Of a stretch of 64,000 nt of DNA, positions 43,748 through 54,430 are shown piece after piece; the stretch's first letter is position 1, and each line of letters opens with the position of its first letter. The stretch is from Gloeophyllum trabeum ATCC 11539 (lineage: Eukaryota > Basidiomycota > Agaricomycetes > Gloeophyllales > Gloeophyllaceae), in assembly GCF_000344685.1 (NCBI RefSeq), contig NW_006920428.1, positions 88,868 to 152,867 on the forward strand, read 5' to 3'. Made by a program: the position numbers and the translations under genes. The notes beneath the pieces are model-generated. The model saw only the letters and a program-made list of their open reading frames with translations, had not been told where the DNA came from and searched no databases.

Positions 43748-44665
43748 ATGGACCTAGAGACTGTTCTTGAGTCAGAGGTGAAGTAGGCACTCAGTCTTCG
43801 TCTGCTTCGAACGACCACTAAACGGCGGGGACAGGGAATGGCACTTCCGTAGGGATCGATTTGCCTGTGCACCCGAAATCCGGCTGAGCACAGATATGCG
43901 AAAGACATCTACTTCCACCAGCATAACGCTGAGGAGCACGCGGCTGCGCTCGAGCTTCGCGATGCGGTTCTGAGACTGCGAAGGGACGGCGCGTTCGTCG
44001 CGGTGCCTCTGTGGAGGGTGAACATGGAGCCCATGGGCCCGCATCCTGTTGGTAAGCTGCGCAGTGGCGAGATGAGGCACGGGAAGTAGCAATGAGCTGC
44101 GTAGGATCATACGAGATTTGGTGTCCGGCTGAGTCATTCTCGAGCGTGTTCTCGTACCTGTGTATAAACCGCGGGGAGCTCAGGTGAGCCGAGTCTTCTT
44201 CGTTGGCCGTAGGAATGCTTAGACTTGTCCCAGTATTCTCGTTCATCCGCTGACTCGGGAGGAGGTACGCTGGTAACACTCAGGGTCAATTTCTTGGTTG
44301 CTCATATGTCTTGGTCTCTTTCGCGGCACAGAGAAAGTAGGTGGCCAATGATTGATCCGGACACATCGTGTCTGATATCTGTTTGAAGGGATCATGACAC
44401 CCGCAAGACCTGGATCGGCCCCTCTTACCCGCTCGACTTATCTAAGCTCCCCGTGAAAAGCGAGGAAGTCCCTCTGCAGTACGCCAGTCTCAGTAAGCTT
44501 CACTCCCGCCGTATCACTCCCGCTCTCACTAACCCATTGACCGTAGAACTAGGGTATTCGTCGACTGCGCCGAAGCTATCGTTAGAGGAGCGCCGCAAGA
44601 TTGGGTCGAACGTCGAGAAGATACTCCGCGGCGAAAAGGAGGCTGCCAGAGCTCCCGCAGAATAA
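43748..44665 (+). CDS. DOPA 4,5-dioxygenase family protein
   Basis: Family of non-haem, metal-dependent extradiol ring-cleaving dioxygenases; the characterised Amanita member opens DOPA for betalain pigment synthesis, but most fungal relatives have unknown substrates. ATG 43748 (MDLETVLESE) is joined over an intron to CTRNPAEHRYAKD, then the family block IYFHQHNAEEHAAALELRDA with candidate metal-ligand histidines. Next come FVAVPLWRVNMEPMGPHPVG, then after an intron (gtaagc...gcgtag) SYEIWCPAESFSSVFSYLC, INRGELS, ILVHPLTREEVRW, DHDTRKTWIGPSYPLDLSKL, and after a last intron KLGYSSTAPKLSLEERRKIG with the stop at 44665. Five introns; about 210 residues, close to the usual family length. It sits among P450s, so it may act with them on an aromatic substrate (inference). 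Confidence 0.85.
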
Positions 44666-45060
44666 TTGATCAACAACTTTCGTTGTATGTGCCGTGTGCT
44701 CTGTTGTTGCTGTATCGTTACAGTGTGTTGTTGTTGGTTTTCTATCATGTTAAGCGCTGTAAACTCGATAAGCCCCGGTGACTCCATGACACGAAGCGGA
44801 GCTCAGTGACAGAATTTTCGTGATGATTCCACGAGCATTCTGTTCACTCGACTCTGTTTTGTTCAATTGCAAGATGGTTATTTGCGGCGACCGGTGAGAG
44901 ATGGTCCAAAGCGGGCATGGTATTACCATTCCTGGCGATGACGATACGCGACACGACAAAAAGCAAAGACGAAGCCACTCCGCCACGCAGCGTTCGCTAT
45001 AAAGTCGCGCTCCTCAAAGTGCAGGTTACTCGTCTCTCCCTCTTATCCACATTGCCCAAC
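44666..45060. other. Intergenic, no gene seen
   Basis: 395 bp. It holds the dioxygenase 3' end and the presumed promoter of MYND copy 2; no clear TATA box. Confidence 0.4.
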
Positions 45061-45938
45061 ATGAGCCTCCCACAGACTGCAAAATCTATTTTGCCTCACG
45101 CACAGGTCACGATTGTGGCATATGGACAGTAAGTGACCTGCATATCTTCTGCATGCCTGCCGCAACGATTGTGGCAGCGAGGGCCATTCGGAAATAGAAA
45201 TGTGTCCACAACTCCCGTCCCGGGACTTGCTCGAGGACAAGGACGCGCTGAACAGGTGGATCCACGAGTTCGCCCACGCCGCGTCGATGGACGTCAAACA
45301 CAGCAATAACTGGAATTGCCAGTTCTGTGGTGCGTGTACTGTACGTCCTTTTTGTTCCGGGATGGGTACTGACTTTGCAACATATATGCGCTAGGTCTCC
45401 CAGCAAGGGAAACCAACTGTTACTCGATGTCGTATCCCCACCTCGACCCTCCCAAGATGACCGTCTACGTGCGTGGTTCCGCGCCTGCGAATTGATGCAG
45501 AAACCTAACTCTACCTCGCACAGATCCGTTTCATGTGCAACCAGGAGAACCCCCCGTGTAAGCTGGGGTTGGAGATGACCAGCCGCATGATGACTGTCGC
45601 CTCCGGCCACACACGGCCCCCAGCCAACCCGTTCCGCGTGCGCCCGGGACCCCCGCCTAAGGGCCGGTTCCCGCTCGCTGCGAGCTGCTGCTATTGCAAG
45701 GCGGAGATGACCACCGCGATGAACCTGAGGCGGTGTGCAGGGTGTAAGCTCACCAGGTATTGCGGGTGAGTAAGTTTGGTGGTTTCTTATTTGAGGTTAT
45801 AGTGAATATGGGTGATGGGATAGGCCGCAGTGTCAGCGAGCGGATTGGCAGAGGCATAGGGCGGCTTGTAAGGCCGTTACGAGTGTCGGGTGGTGTGACC
45901 CTAGCTGTATATGCAGGCCCGAGAGTACACACGACTGA
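45061..45938 (+). CDS. MYND-type zinc-finger protein, copy 2
   Basis: Paralogue of 30865-31764. ATG 45061 opens MSLPQTAKSILPHAQVTIVA. Exons then give SRDLLEDKDALNRWIHEFAH, NNWNCQFCG, LPARETNCYSMSYPHLDPP, and IRFMCNQENPPCKLGLEM, followed by a Pro-rich linker. The MYND finger runs CCYCKAEMTTAMNLRRCAGC, KLTRYCG, and after an intron (gtgagt at about 45768 to atag at about 45821) PQCQRADWQRHRAACKA. Without that last splice the finger would lack its second half. The stop at 45938 assumes no further intron. Unlike copy 1, there is no intron between KLTR and YCG. About 210 residues. The function of this family in basidiomycetes is not known to me. Confidence 0.78.
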
Positions 45939-46008
45939 GGATGTAGACAAAAGGTGCAGTAATGGCCTTTATGATTGACAGCGCCCATAACATTTCACGT
46001 ATGTACTC

Positions 46009-47143
46009 TCACATCCCAATGGTCCATTTCTCTACCGTTCCGTCTGTCCTACGTTTCAGGAATTTGCCCCAATCTCCAGTGCAGAAAGGCGTTTGCCATA
46101 TAACTTTCAACATCAGCAGAACAACCGAGTCCTGCTCGTACTTGAAGATGCAATGCGTCGCTAATTCCAGGACCAGGGCCTTAAACCGCTTTGACGCGGC
46201 GCACATATATTCTCTCATGATATCGACATCGTCGTTGTAATGGATGGTATCTCCTGCAGTCCAAGTGAGTATTGCTAACGCGGTCCGGGGTCACTTATGG
46301 TCTGACCTGAAAAGTATTTCTTTTTCAGTGCGTTGAGACTCACCGACGTCCACGCGAGGTTCCTCTGGTTGTTGAGCAACCGGTCGAGGAGGAAGAGGCC
46401 GTCCCGGAAGTCGTTCGCGCAGCGGCTGGCGCATTCGAGGAAAAGTCTTCCAGCGAAGCGGCATTCGAAATAGTGTTCCAGCTGGAGGCTCTTACCGTCC
46501 CGGGAGGGGAATCGGAGCGCAATTTCCTGCTTCATGCCGTCATTCAGGAAGGACTGCATCGTCTGTGGCCCGTGCATCTGGGGATCTACTATCTGGGCGG
46601 GGTCGAGGGTCACGAAGGTCCCGTCTTGCCGGAACTCGGGTTTCTCGCCTTGCTCGAGGATTCGCACGAGCAGGCCGTAGACGGCCTTCGCTGTTGTGCC
46701 AGTGGAAGTGGGGCTCGGGACGAGCTTGGTTGTTACTGGTACCCATGCGTTGATGGGAGCTTGGAAGTCGAAGGCCTCGGAAATGTGCCGCACGCCAGTT
46801 GATATCAGCAAGACCGCGGGCTTAGGGCATGGAGGGTCAGCAAGCAGCAGTGAACATATTTATTACTATGGATGAAGCCTACGTCGGTCTCGAGCCTCTC
46901 TGTGACTAGCGCGGGGTGGGTGAGCTTAGGGTAGACATCGTTCGCGATGAACTCCTTTTTCCCTGAGGGTATGAAGCCGTCACTACCGACGCTGTGCGCC
47001 CTAGTCTAAGATGCAAGAGACTTGCCTCGGAAGATCAACTCCCATGACGGTATGTGCATCTGCTCCCATCGTATTTTCTGGGGGGGAATGACACCCGGCT
47101 CAAACCGGACGAGGAATGAGATCGGGACTTCTTCGGTCTGCAT
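46009..47143 (-). CDS. Unknown protein, about 330 residues
   Basis: I do not recognise the family. ATG 47143 opens MQTEEVPISFLVRFEPGVIP and runs to MHIPSWELIFRG. A GC-AG intron (G|gcaagt...cctcag) leads to KKEFIANDVYPKLTHPALVT. An intron after RLETD leads to PAVLLISTGVRHISEAFDF, then VPVTTKLVPSPTSTGTTAKA, a long helical stretch (QPQ-like GPQTMQSFLNDGMKQEIAL, LEHYFECRFAGRLFLECASR) and KKKYFS. A further intron (gtcaga...gcgttag) leads to AILTWTAGDTIHYNDDVDIM and the end GTVEKWTIGM at 46009. The consistent frame across four exons supports a real gene. No signal peptide, no membrane span, no catalytic motif that I can name. Confidence 0.6.
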
Positions 47144-48154
47144 AGCGGAGTAGAGTGTGGGCGATGATCAATGCTGTCCTCATGTCGGCACTTGCGCGGG
47201 GGACTTTATAATCTGTACACAGGTCATTTGAAGTAACACCAGGCATTCAGCACAGGCGTTCCTGGCTATTGTACCTGGTTCCTGACGCCACGGAATCGGT
47301 CTGGAAGTTGGGCTGATAAACTATGCTTGAGGGCGGAGGGAGGCGTTGTCCGACGTTCAAAGAGTTTTCCTGTGGTCACCTGTCAATGACGGAGGCACAG
47401 GTGCCGTGGAACGCTATGAAGCCATGTGGGTCTGTCTCTAACACTTCCAGGGCTCCACCGAAGCCGGGCTGACGCATTCTTTTATCTGGATGGGCAGTGA
47501 ACCGGAGTAGAGCGAGAGCACCTTCAGCAACCAGAGCTGATTCACTAGAGTTGTTTACGAGCCTAACGCGCAAAGAAATTGTTTCATCTGGCGATCAAGT
47601 TGGTCTGCACAGGCACCCTATTCAGCGGCCAGTAAGGGTCTCTTTGGCTAAGTCCTAGATCATGGTGAGTTTACTGTCCGCTCGGGAGTCGTTCGCTTTA
47701 TCAACCTCCATATAACAGTGATTTGACAGAAGTCAGAACCGCTAACAGCGCTCTGAGTCTAAGGTGTGCACCTGCGGGGTACTTGCGTGCTATTGATCCA
47801 TGTCTTTCTATCACCGATTTTTTGGGAAGATCGACACCGTGCGATCACCCAATGTGGCGCGCTGTTCTCAATGACAATGTAACCGTTTTGACTGCAAGTC
47901 GACTCTACGGTCGAAGGATGCTGCGCTCTCCACGTGGGGAGCACAGCCGCCAGTGCTTCTCGTGTCGCCATCCTGCCATCTTGAAAACACTTCCCTTATA
48001 GGCCTTTAGCCAAGCCCTCCGCCATCTCAGATGCCAGCACCGACGCTCGCAGTGCATTCTTTGTCCTTGGTCGGTTTCAAGCCCACCTCGAATTTTCTCT
48101 AAAACCTTCTCCGAGATTCTGCGGGTACGGACAGAGCTAGCACTGTAACCTCGG
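47144..48154. other. Intergenic, no convincing gene
   Basis: About 1 kb. A minus-strand frame near 47376-47573 (FRRFTAHP-like LLRFTAHPDKRMRQPGFGGA) looks protein-like but has no partner exons or recognised family. Confidence 0.35.
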
Positions 48155-50236
48155 ATGTGGACGCCGTTGCTCTCGGCCGGCCTGGTGGTCTCGGTGACCT
48201 GGTGCTCCTTGAGATGCATCTCAGCGCGAAAGGTAAGCCAGAATAACTCTGAATGCGAGATTTACTTGTCTGATCTCCCCCAACATACACAGAATGTATC
48301 CTACCTTCCGGGCATGATATCGGTCGTTGCGCCTACGTGTGCGCTTGGCGGGCTCCTCCCTAAGACCTTTTGGGACCCAAGAATCGATTGGCACTGGAAG
48401 TGGAGGTATACCAGTGAGTAGTATTATATGACAGCTCTATCGGACATCTAGGTACTAAAAATGCGGCGCTCGCAGACTACAAGTACTACAAATCGCAAAC
48501 GATCTTTTGCATCTCGCTCGTCTCGGGGCCGACGCACGTACACCTCGTCTCTGCATGTCGCAAAGCAGATCCTGAGCGGGAAGCCGGAGGTGTGCAAACC
48601 ATACGAGACGAACGCCGTGCTGAGGTGGGCTTCTGCTCACGGTGCACGCACTTTCGCACTATGTACTCACGTTTTTGCAGTGCGCTCTGGGGCGGTAATA
48701 TTGTGTCATCGGAGCACGAGGTTGACAAACGCCACAGGAGGATTGCAGGACCCGCGTTCACGGGATCCACGTCAGTTGCTTTCACATATCTAGATTCTTT
48801 CATCTCTTCTCATCTCTTCGTGTCTTAAATATCATGTGATTGGAAGATATGCCCTGGTCGTGGAAGAGACCTGCAAAGTTACCACGAGATGGTCGAAGGC
48901 GAACAATGGGCCAAGACCAAGTACAGACGTTCGCGCCATCGACCATGTAACCGGGAAGGTATGTGCTGCCGTGTCCCTCATTCCATCGTTGGTGCATGAT
49001 AATTGTGACATTTCAAAGTTTGCTCTGGGAATTATATCCCGCTGCGGGTTCGGCCTCCCGTTCCCATGGTCAGACCCTTCTTCCTCAGAAGGCGGCGGAA
49101 GTGATGGAGAAAAGTCATTCCACAAGCAATGATCCACTGTCTGCGCCGCCTCTGTCATCAGGCTTGCCACTCCCCGGTGGGTCTTGTCCCTCCCACTCAA
49201 TAAGTGAGCCTGTCGTGTTGTGCGGGTTTGTCGTGGTCTTGCTAACGGAGTCTTACTAATGGCTTTGTAGACTTCGAAGTATTGAGGAGGCGTTCGTGCG
49301 GTCGTTCATAGCAACTAAGAAGGCGGAGCTGGGAGCGCTCGCGGGGTACCAGAAGCCGAAGCAGGATTTACTCATGCGCTTGATGGCGGCGAGCGAGGCG
49401 GAGGGGAAAAATGGGCTGAGTGACCAGGAGCTGGTCAGTCCCGTCTCGCTATGTCATGGTGTCTCATTGTCCATACTAACACGCGAACACCTTTAGTTCG
49501 GAAATGGTGAGGATACTCGTTCCTGCCACAGTGTCGGCAAGGCTGACTGTCTTTGTATCAAGGAGACGAACGCACACGCCCTGGAAGCTACGCTTGGCGC
49601 TGCTATCGGTTTCCCAAGACGAGCAAGACAAAGCTGGCAAGCACATTATGGACGTGCTCGGCCCAGATCGCGACCCGGTCAGTAATCCGCTCTCCTTGTC
49701 AGCTTCCTGCCTTGAATCTCGACCTTCTGTAGACCCTAGACGATTATAACAGGTTGGACGGGGTCCTGGCGTATTTCGCGGAAGCCTGGCGCATGGTCAA
49801 AACGTCTCCGCCGTTGTATTCCGGTCTGTATTGACGAATTGCGTTGCTTGTCATCTAGCACCGGCAGCGTTCACTACGCGGGACAGATAGAGACGGTCGT
49901 GCTGTCCATGCCGGAGGAGGATGGCGGGGGCGATCTCGCCATCGGCCCCGGCGTGCGGCTCGTCGTCGATTTCGTCGGTTGGCGTATGTCCTCCTCGGGC
50001 TCGGCCCGCGCGCTTGTCTTGGGCTTGCCTTGGTTGAGGCAGTGTGCTTCTTGGCTTTGTTCTTGCGTGACTGGAGGGTGGATCCGGTGCTGAGGGAGGA
50101 GACGGCGGAGGCGTGGAGGGGTTCACGGGACTGGCATTTAGGGTCAGTGAGGTGCCCCTACGGATTACCAGGAGGGGGAAGGTGCAAGTTCGAGAAGGAC
50201 CGGTACGTGGGCCCTCGTACAGGCGGTTTACGCTGA
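48155..50236 (+). pseudogene. Cytochrome P450 pseudogene, relative of copy 1
   Basis: Collinear with the P450 at 32085-34299: anchor MWTPLLSAGLVVSVTW, FWDPRIDWHWKWRY, SGKPEVCKPYETNAVLRW, GGNIVSSEHEVDKRHRRIAG, FALGIISRCGFGLPFPW, KKAELGALAGYQKPKQDLLM, AASEAEGKNGLSDQEL, THALEATL and haem-side GLGPRACLGLALVEAVCF. Lesions: a frame change near 48535 (before YTSSLHVAKQIL) and another in the I-helix near 49590 (before ALLSVSQDEQDKAG), where the AGH(D/E)T sequence is also absent. The whole PERF region between LAIGPGVRLVVDFVG and YVLLGLGPRACLG is missing. A further frame change follows near 50125. It cannot make a working enzyme. Confidence 0.82.
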
Positions 50237-51165
50237 CTTTTGCCCCCAGGTAGATTATTGCGTACACCTCTGCGAGTATTCAATATACAAATGTCACATG
50301 AATATACGTGTATGTCTCGACGGCGATAATATCATGTATCTAGGGGAAACGATTGGCCAAAGGCCGATGAGGCGAAGATTTCAAGGATTGACAACGATGG
50401 CGAGCCTAGATCAAATCCAGTAACGTAACTTTCAAGGTTCATGATATGCTACTAAGGATCACCAGAAGGGGAAAGGTTGCGTGCCGAGACACTACTTGTT
50501 ATGTACTTGTTGTCACTGATTGCCCGATGTCATTTGTCAAGTCGTCGCCCTGCAGCTACTTACCGAAAATGCTGTACGTGCTCTCTACATCATAATCTCG
50601 TCGGCCCGATTTGTCTGATATGCAGTCAGGATCGGCTCTCCAGAGAGACCGATGAAATTTCGAAGATGTATGTGCGAACTCGAGATCACGTACCCGGGCC
50701 CGAATTTGAAATAGATACCTTCAACTGCTCTTCCGCTTTGACAGGATCGCGCAAATGTGGTCCGTAGGATGAGTGTTGAGCGTAGTAAGTAAACCCTACT
50801 GCCCACTAGATCAGGGGGCTATCGCTCTAATCATGTCATCTAGTTCGTCTCTGCAGTGTTGAGCCTGTTCTGTCCTAGCTTCGAAGGGGATACACAGGAA
50901 CGCGGCGTTAATCGGTGTCTATCTCGTCTAGCTGATTGCATGGCTGACTTAGCTCGGAATTGTTAGCTAATGCGAGTCGCGAGACCTCTCCCATTCGTGG
51001 AGGCACTTGTTAGGTCGCATCGTTTCGCGGGATGCATAGGCGCGGATCCGTACGGTTCCTTTAGTCCTCGTGTTTTCGGGACCTACCGCGGTGGTCTCGG
51101 ACTCGAGTGCCCGAAGTAATGCATAAAGATGCATCCAACGTCCGTTTCCCCCCTCCCTCCTACCC
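50237..51165. other. Intergenic, no gene seen
   Basis: About 930 bp between the P450 pseudogene and the next P450; no recognised coding or repeat signal. Confidence 0.4.
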
Positions 51166-52689
51166 ATGGACGCCCCTGCGCTTTGGCTACTCTGCATTGT
51201 CTGCGTCTTGGCCCTCTTGGCTCGTTCCAAGCTCGTGGTACCACCTCATCTCCAACATCTACCACGAGTAGCCATCCTACCTCTGCTATTGAGCTATGTC
51301 TCGAACGAGCCGGAGGGAGATCGCTTCCGAAGGCTCATCCTTCCCTTCATGAGTGAGCGAGGCGAGGGTGTGGTCCTGGTTTGGACACTTGGGCGGTGGA
51401 TGGTCCATGTTCTGGACGTCAAGGTTTGGACGTCGTCCCGTGAACTTGACCACAGCGCTAATAAAGTGCTTTAGCTCGCTCGCGCGATGCTGGATAATAT
51501 GCAAAACTTCCCGAAAGAACTCCCTCCAGATGATATGCTGCTGTGGAGACTGATAGGGCGCATGAACATGATCCAAGCTAATGGTGATGCTTGGAAGAAG
51601 CACTCGAGGATCGTACGAGCCGCCCTACTTAACAACCTTCCCGTGGAAATGTTTGCTGCCTTATCTCACAAAGTCTTCGCTCTCATTGGCAAGGGCGGTC
51701 TCAAGCGCTGGGATGATATTGCGCAGAGGGTGGCTCTGGACGCGGTTGGGGCGTCCGTCCTCGGGCACGACTTTGACGCGATTACGCAGGAGAGCGACTT
51801 TGTCCTGGAATATAACTCAATCATGCATGAAATCGCCAACCCCGTGTACCTCGTTATGCCCGTCCTCGAGAGGATCTTCCCTAGACGGCGGATTATTCGG
51901 CGAATAGAGAATCTCGTTGACGATTTCGACAAATTGCTCGAACGGAAGAGGCTAGATCCCGGTGAAGATATAATGACCTTCTTACTGCGGGAACCGAATA
52001 TGACACATACGGAACTACGAAATAATATGGTCCTTCTATTCATGGCCGGGCATGTAAGTGGACTCAACGGGCTAATGATCTTATGGGTCTGATAGCCATC
52101 GACGTAGGATACATCTGCTGGAGGGCTTTCGAGTCTAGTCTACTTCCTGGCCCGACATCCAGATATGCAAGAAAGGGCTAGGAAAGAGGTACTCGAAACA
52201 CTGGGGCCGCAAGGCGAGCCTACGGTTGGACGTCTGCAGAAATTGACGTTCGTCAATGCTTGTGTTCGGGAAGCGCTCCGCATCAATACCCCCATATCCT
52301 ACATCCTCCCCCGATGCTCGGAAACCTCAGTCCAGCTGGGCAAGTACCTGATACCGGCTGGCACGTCTTTGAACGTAAACGTCTATGTGATTCATCACCA
52401 TGGCGGTTACTTCAAGGATCCTTTCACGTTCGCGCCGGACCGTTTTCTTGACCAGGGTAAATCGGACGCTAGCGACGACGCGTGGGTGCCGTTCGGGACT
52501 GGCCCTCGGCAATGCCCCGCGCGCAACTTTGCTATCTATGAGCAGCGTTGCCTCATAGCAATGCTACTCCGAGAATACAGGTGGACCTTGCCCGATGATA
52601 GCATTCACAAGGATGGGCTGCATAATGCATTTTCACCATTCGCTCTAACACTACCGCACGACCTTGAGGTTGTATTCACGAAGCTGTAA
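51166..52689 (+). CDS. Cytochrome P450 monooxygenase (unrelated to the tandem pair)
   Basis: Haem-thiolate monooxygenase. ATG 51166 opens directly into an N-terminal anchor, MDAPALWLLCIVCVLALLAR. Exon 1 runs to about 51423; the intron (gttt...tttag) leads to LARAMLDNMQNFPKELPPDD, WKKHSRIVRAALLN (helix C) and ERKRLDPGEDIMTFLLREPN. The I-helix spans an intron at about 52054-52107 (gtaagt...cgtag): FMAGH then DTSAGGLSSLVYFLARHPDM. The K-helix is NACVREALRINTP. The rest is SLNVNVYVIHHHGGYFKDPF, FAPDRFLDQGK and the haem loop VPFGTGPRQCPARNFAIYE, ending LEVVFTKL at 52689. Only two introns, unlike the intron-rich tandem pair. It appears intact and belongs to a different subfamily. Substrate unknown. 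Confidence 0.9.
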
Positions 52690-52846
52690 CATTGTAGTAC
52701 GTCTCGGCTTGTGTACGTGTTAACAGATATGGGATTTACGACTGGACAGTCGAAAATGAGAGTAATGATACACAGGAGTACACAGGAGTACATATGATAC
52801 ATCAAGGGTATGCTACATATTGCAATTCAAAAGGCGAGACGAAGCT

Positions 52847-53440
52847 TCATGCAATGGTGATCTTCTTGGGAGCCATCTCAGGCGTTGTCTTCGGGAATGT
52901 AACAGTCAGAACGCCGTTCTCCATGGAGGCCTTGATGTCCTCTGGCTAATCAACGAGTCAGTAGTCTATCCGGCAGACAGCATTGGAAGCCACAGCTGTA
53001 CTAACCTTCACACCCCGAGGCAGTGGCAGTATCCTAGAGAACTTGCCGTACCGGCGTTCCCTGACGGCGTAGCCGTTCTCGTCCCGGTCGGCTGAAATAT
53101 TGCTCTCTCCAGAAATGCTCAGCTGATTGTTGTGAACATCGATCTGTACATCCTCTTTCTTCAAGCCCGGGAGCTCGAAGGTGGCAGTTACGATATTCTT
53201 CTGAGCATCTTCGTGAACGTCCATCCTACGGGCATAGGGAGTCAATACTGCGTCCGCAGTCAGCACATCTGACAGATATCCTTACCTGGGTCTCAGGGAA
53301 CGTGAGCCGCTACCAGTCTCACGGCGCTGAACTTGTCCGTTGTTGGTGTTACCTCCAGTCCGAGCTGCGAACGCCTCGTCGAATAGGCGGTCGAACTCAG
53401 ACAGGGAGAAGAATGGGTCGAAGTAATTCGTCAGAGACAT
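52847..53440 (-). CDS. Small heat shock protein, HSP20/alpha-crystallin family
   Basis: ATP-independent chaperone that holds unfolding proteins, cytosolic. ATG 53440 opens MSLTNYFDPFFSLSEFDRLF. The first intron (gtaagg...cccgtag) joins SRSLRPR to MDVHEDAQKNIVTATFELPG, which starts the alpha-crystallin domain (KKEDVQIDVHNNQLSISGES, RERRYGKFSRILPLPRGVK). The second intron leads to PEDIKASMENGVLTVTFPKT and the stop at 52847. The conserved GVLTVTFPK strand is present. About 158 residues, normal length. A TATA box and a perfect three-unit heat-shock element lie upstream, so heat induction is likely. Confidence 0.93.
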
Positions 53441-53531
53441 TGCGCAGTTAGTGTGTGTACGCGAGATGTATCCAGTAGCTGCTGATGTTTCACTCTTCTT
53501 TGCGGTGACATTGTGGCGACGGGGAGCCGCC

Positions 53532-53537
53532 TTTATA
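53532..53537 (-). promoter_or_regulatory. TATA box of HSP20
   Basis: The minus strand reads TATAAA about 92 bp upstream of the HSP20 ATG and 33 bp downstream of the heat-shock element. Confidence 0.6.
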
Positions 53538-53569
53538 CATGAGGGCACCCATTTACCGAGGTCGTTGTG

Positions 53570-53582
53570 GAAAATTCTGGAA
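53570..53582 (-). promoter_or_regulatory. Heat-shock element upstream of HSP20
   Basis: GAA-aa-TTC-tg-GAA: three perfect alternating nGAAn units, the binding site of trimeric heat-shock factor. It is about 130 bp upstream of the start codon. Confidence 0.75.
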
Positions 53583-54430
53583 ATTCTGAGTATATTCGAA
53601 CAGAAAGCTGTAAGACCAACGTAGAGATTTGGAGAGGCATTGAGTGTATCAGAACACTCCCGACCATTCGAAGTGTGCCATCCCAGACTGAGTTGAGCAT
53701 CTTGAGGTTCAGAACGAAGCTTTTCATTCCTACGAAGACGTGGACGAAAGCGGAAATAAACATACCATTTATGGAGGGGTATACTCAGCACATCGAGATA
53801 AAGACATTGTCCGCAGTCCCGAAGAGCTATCGTCCTCGTAACAGATCGGCGCAGCAGCACTACTAAATGATATCCTGAAACCCAGCCCAGGTGCAACCGC
53901 CTTCTGAGCTGGGGTAGCATTACCCAGCTGACCCGAGGGGGGGCACTAGGCCCATTGCCAACGTAACGCGGGACCCAGGAAAATAGGACAAACGGTTGAG
54001 GCAACCTACCACGGAGAAAGGCCTATTCGCCTGAGCCAGGGTATAATTGGAAACAGCGCACGCTCTCAACTTGTCCGCATCACCACACTCGTTCGCCAAA
54101 AGCCATTCACGTCAACACGATGCTACCGATCTTACCTGGTACCCCTGCCTGGTTCAATTCGCTGGAATGTACGGCAGCAGAAGGTCCGAAGAGCGGGCCG
54201 GGCATTCATATAGACTTGCACGGCAAAATTGGCGGTCTTGTGGAAACCGCTAGTCGATGGACATCCAGCACAGCCCAGATGTGACAAATCATGGGAATCC
54301 TCAATAGTCCGTAATAAATTATCTGAGAGCTGAAATAATTCTACAGGGTCAGCTGAGGAACAAGTCAGCTCAGAAATTCGCAAAAAGAAGCAGGAACGTA
54401 CAACTAGTGTGATAGACGCTGATAAGCCCA
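53583..54430. other. Intergenic, no gene seen
   Basis: About 850 bp between the HSP20 promoter and the SLC41 stop; no recognised gene or repeat. Confidence 0.4.

Noticed and set aside
30865..52689. A secondary-metabolite biosynthetic gene cluster
   Set aside because: P450s and a dioxygenase are present but no PKS, NRPS, terpene synthase, transporter or pathway regulator; the P450s belong to at least three unrelated groups.
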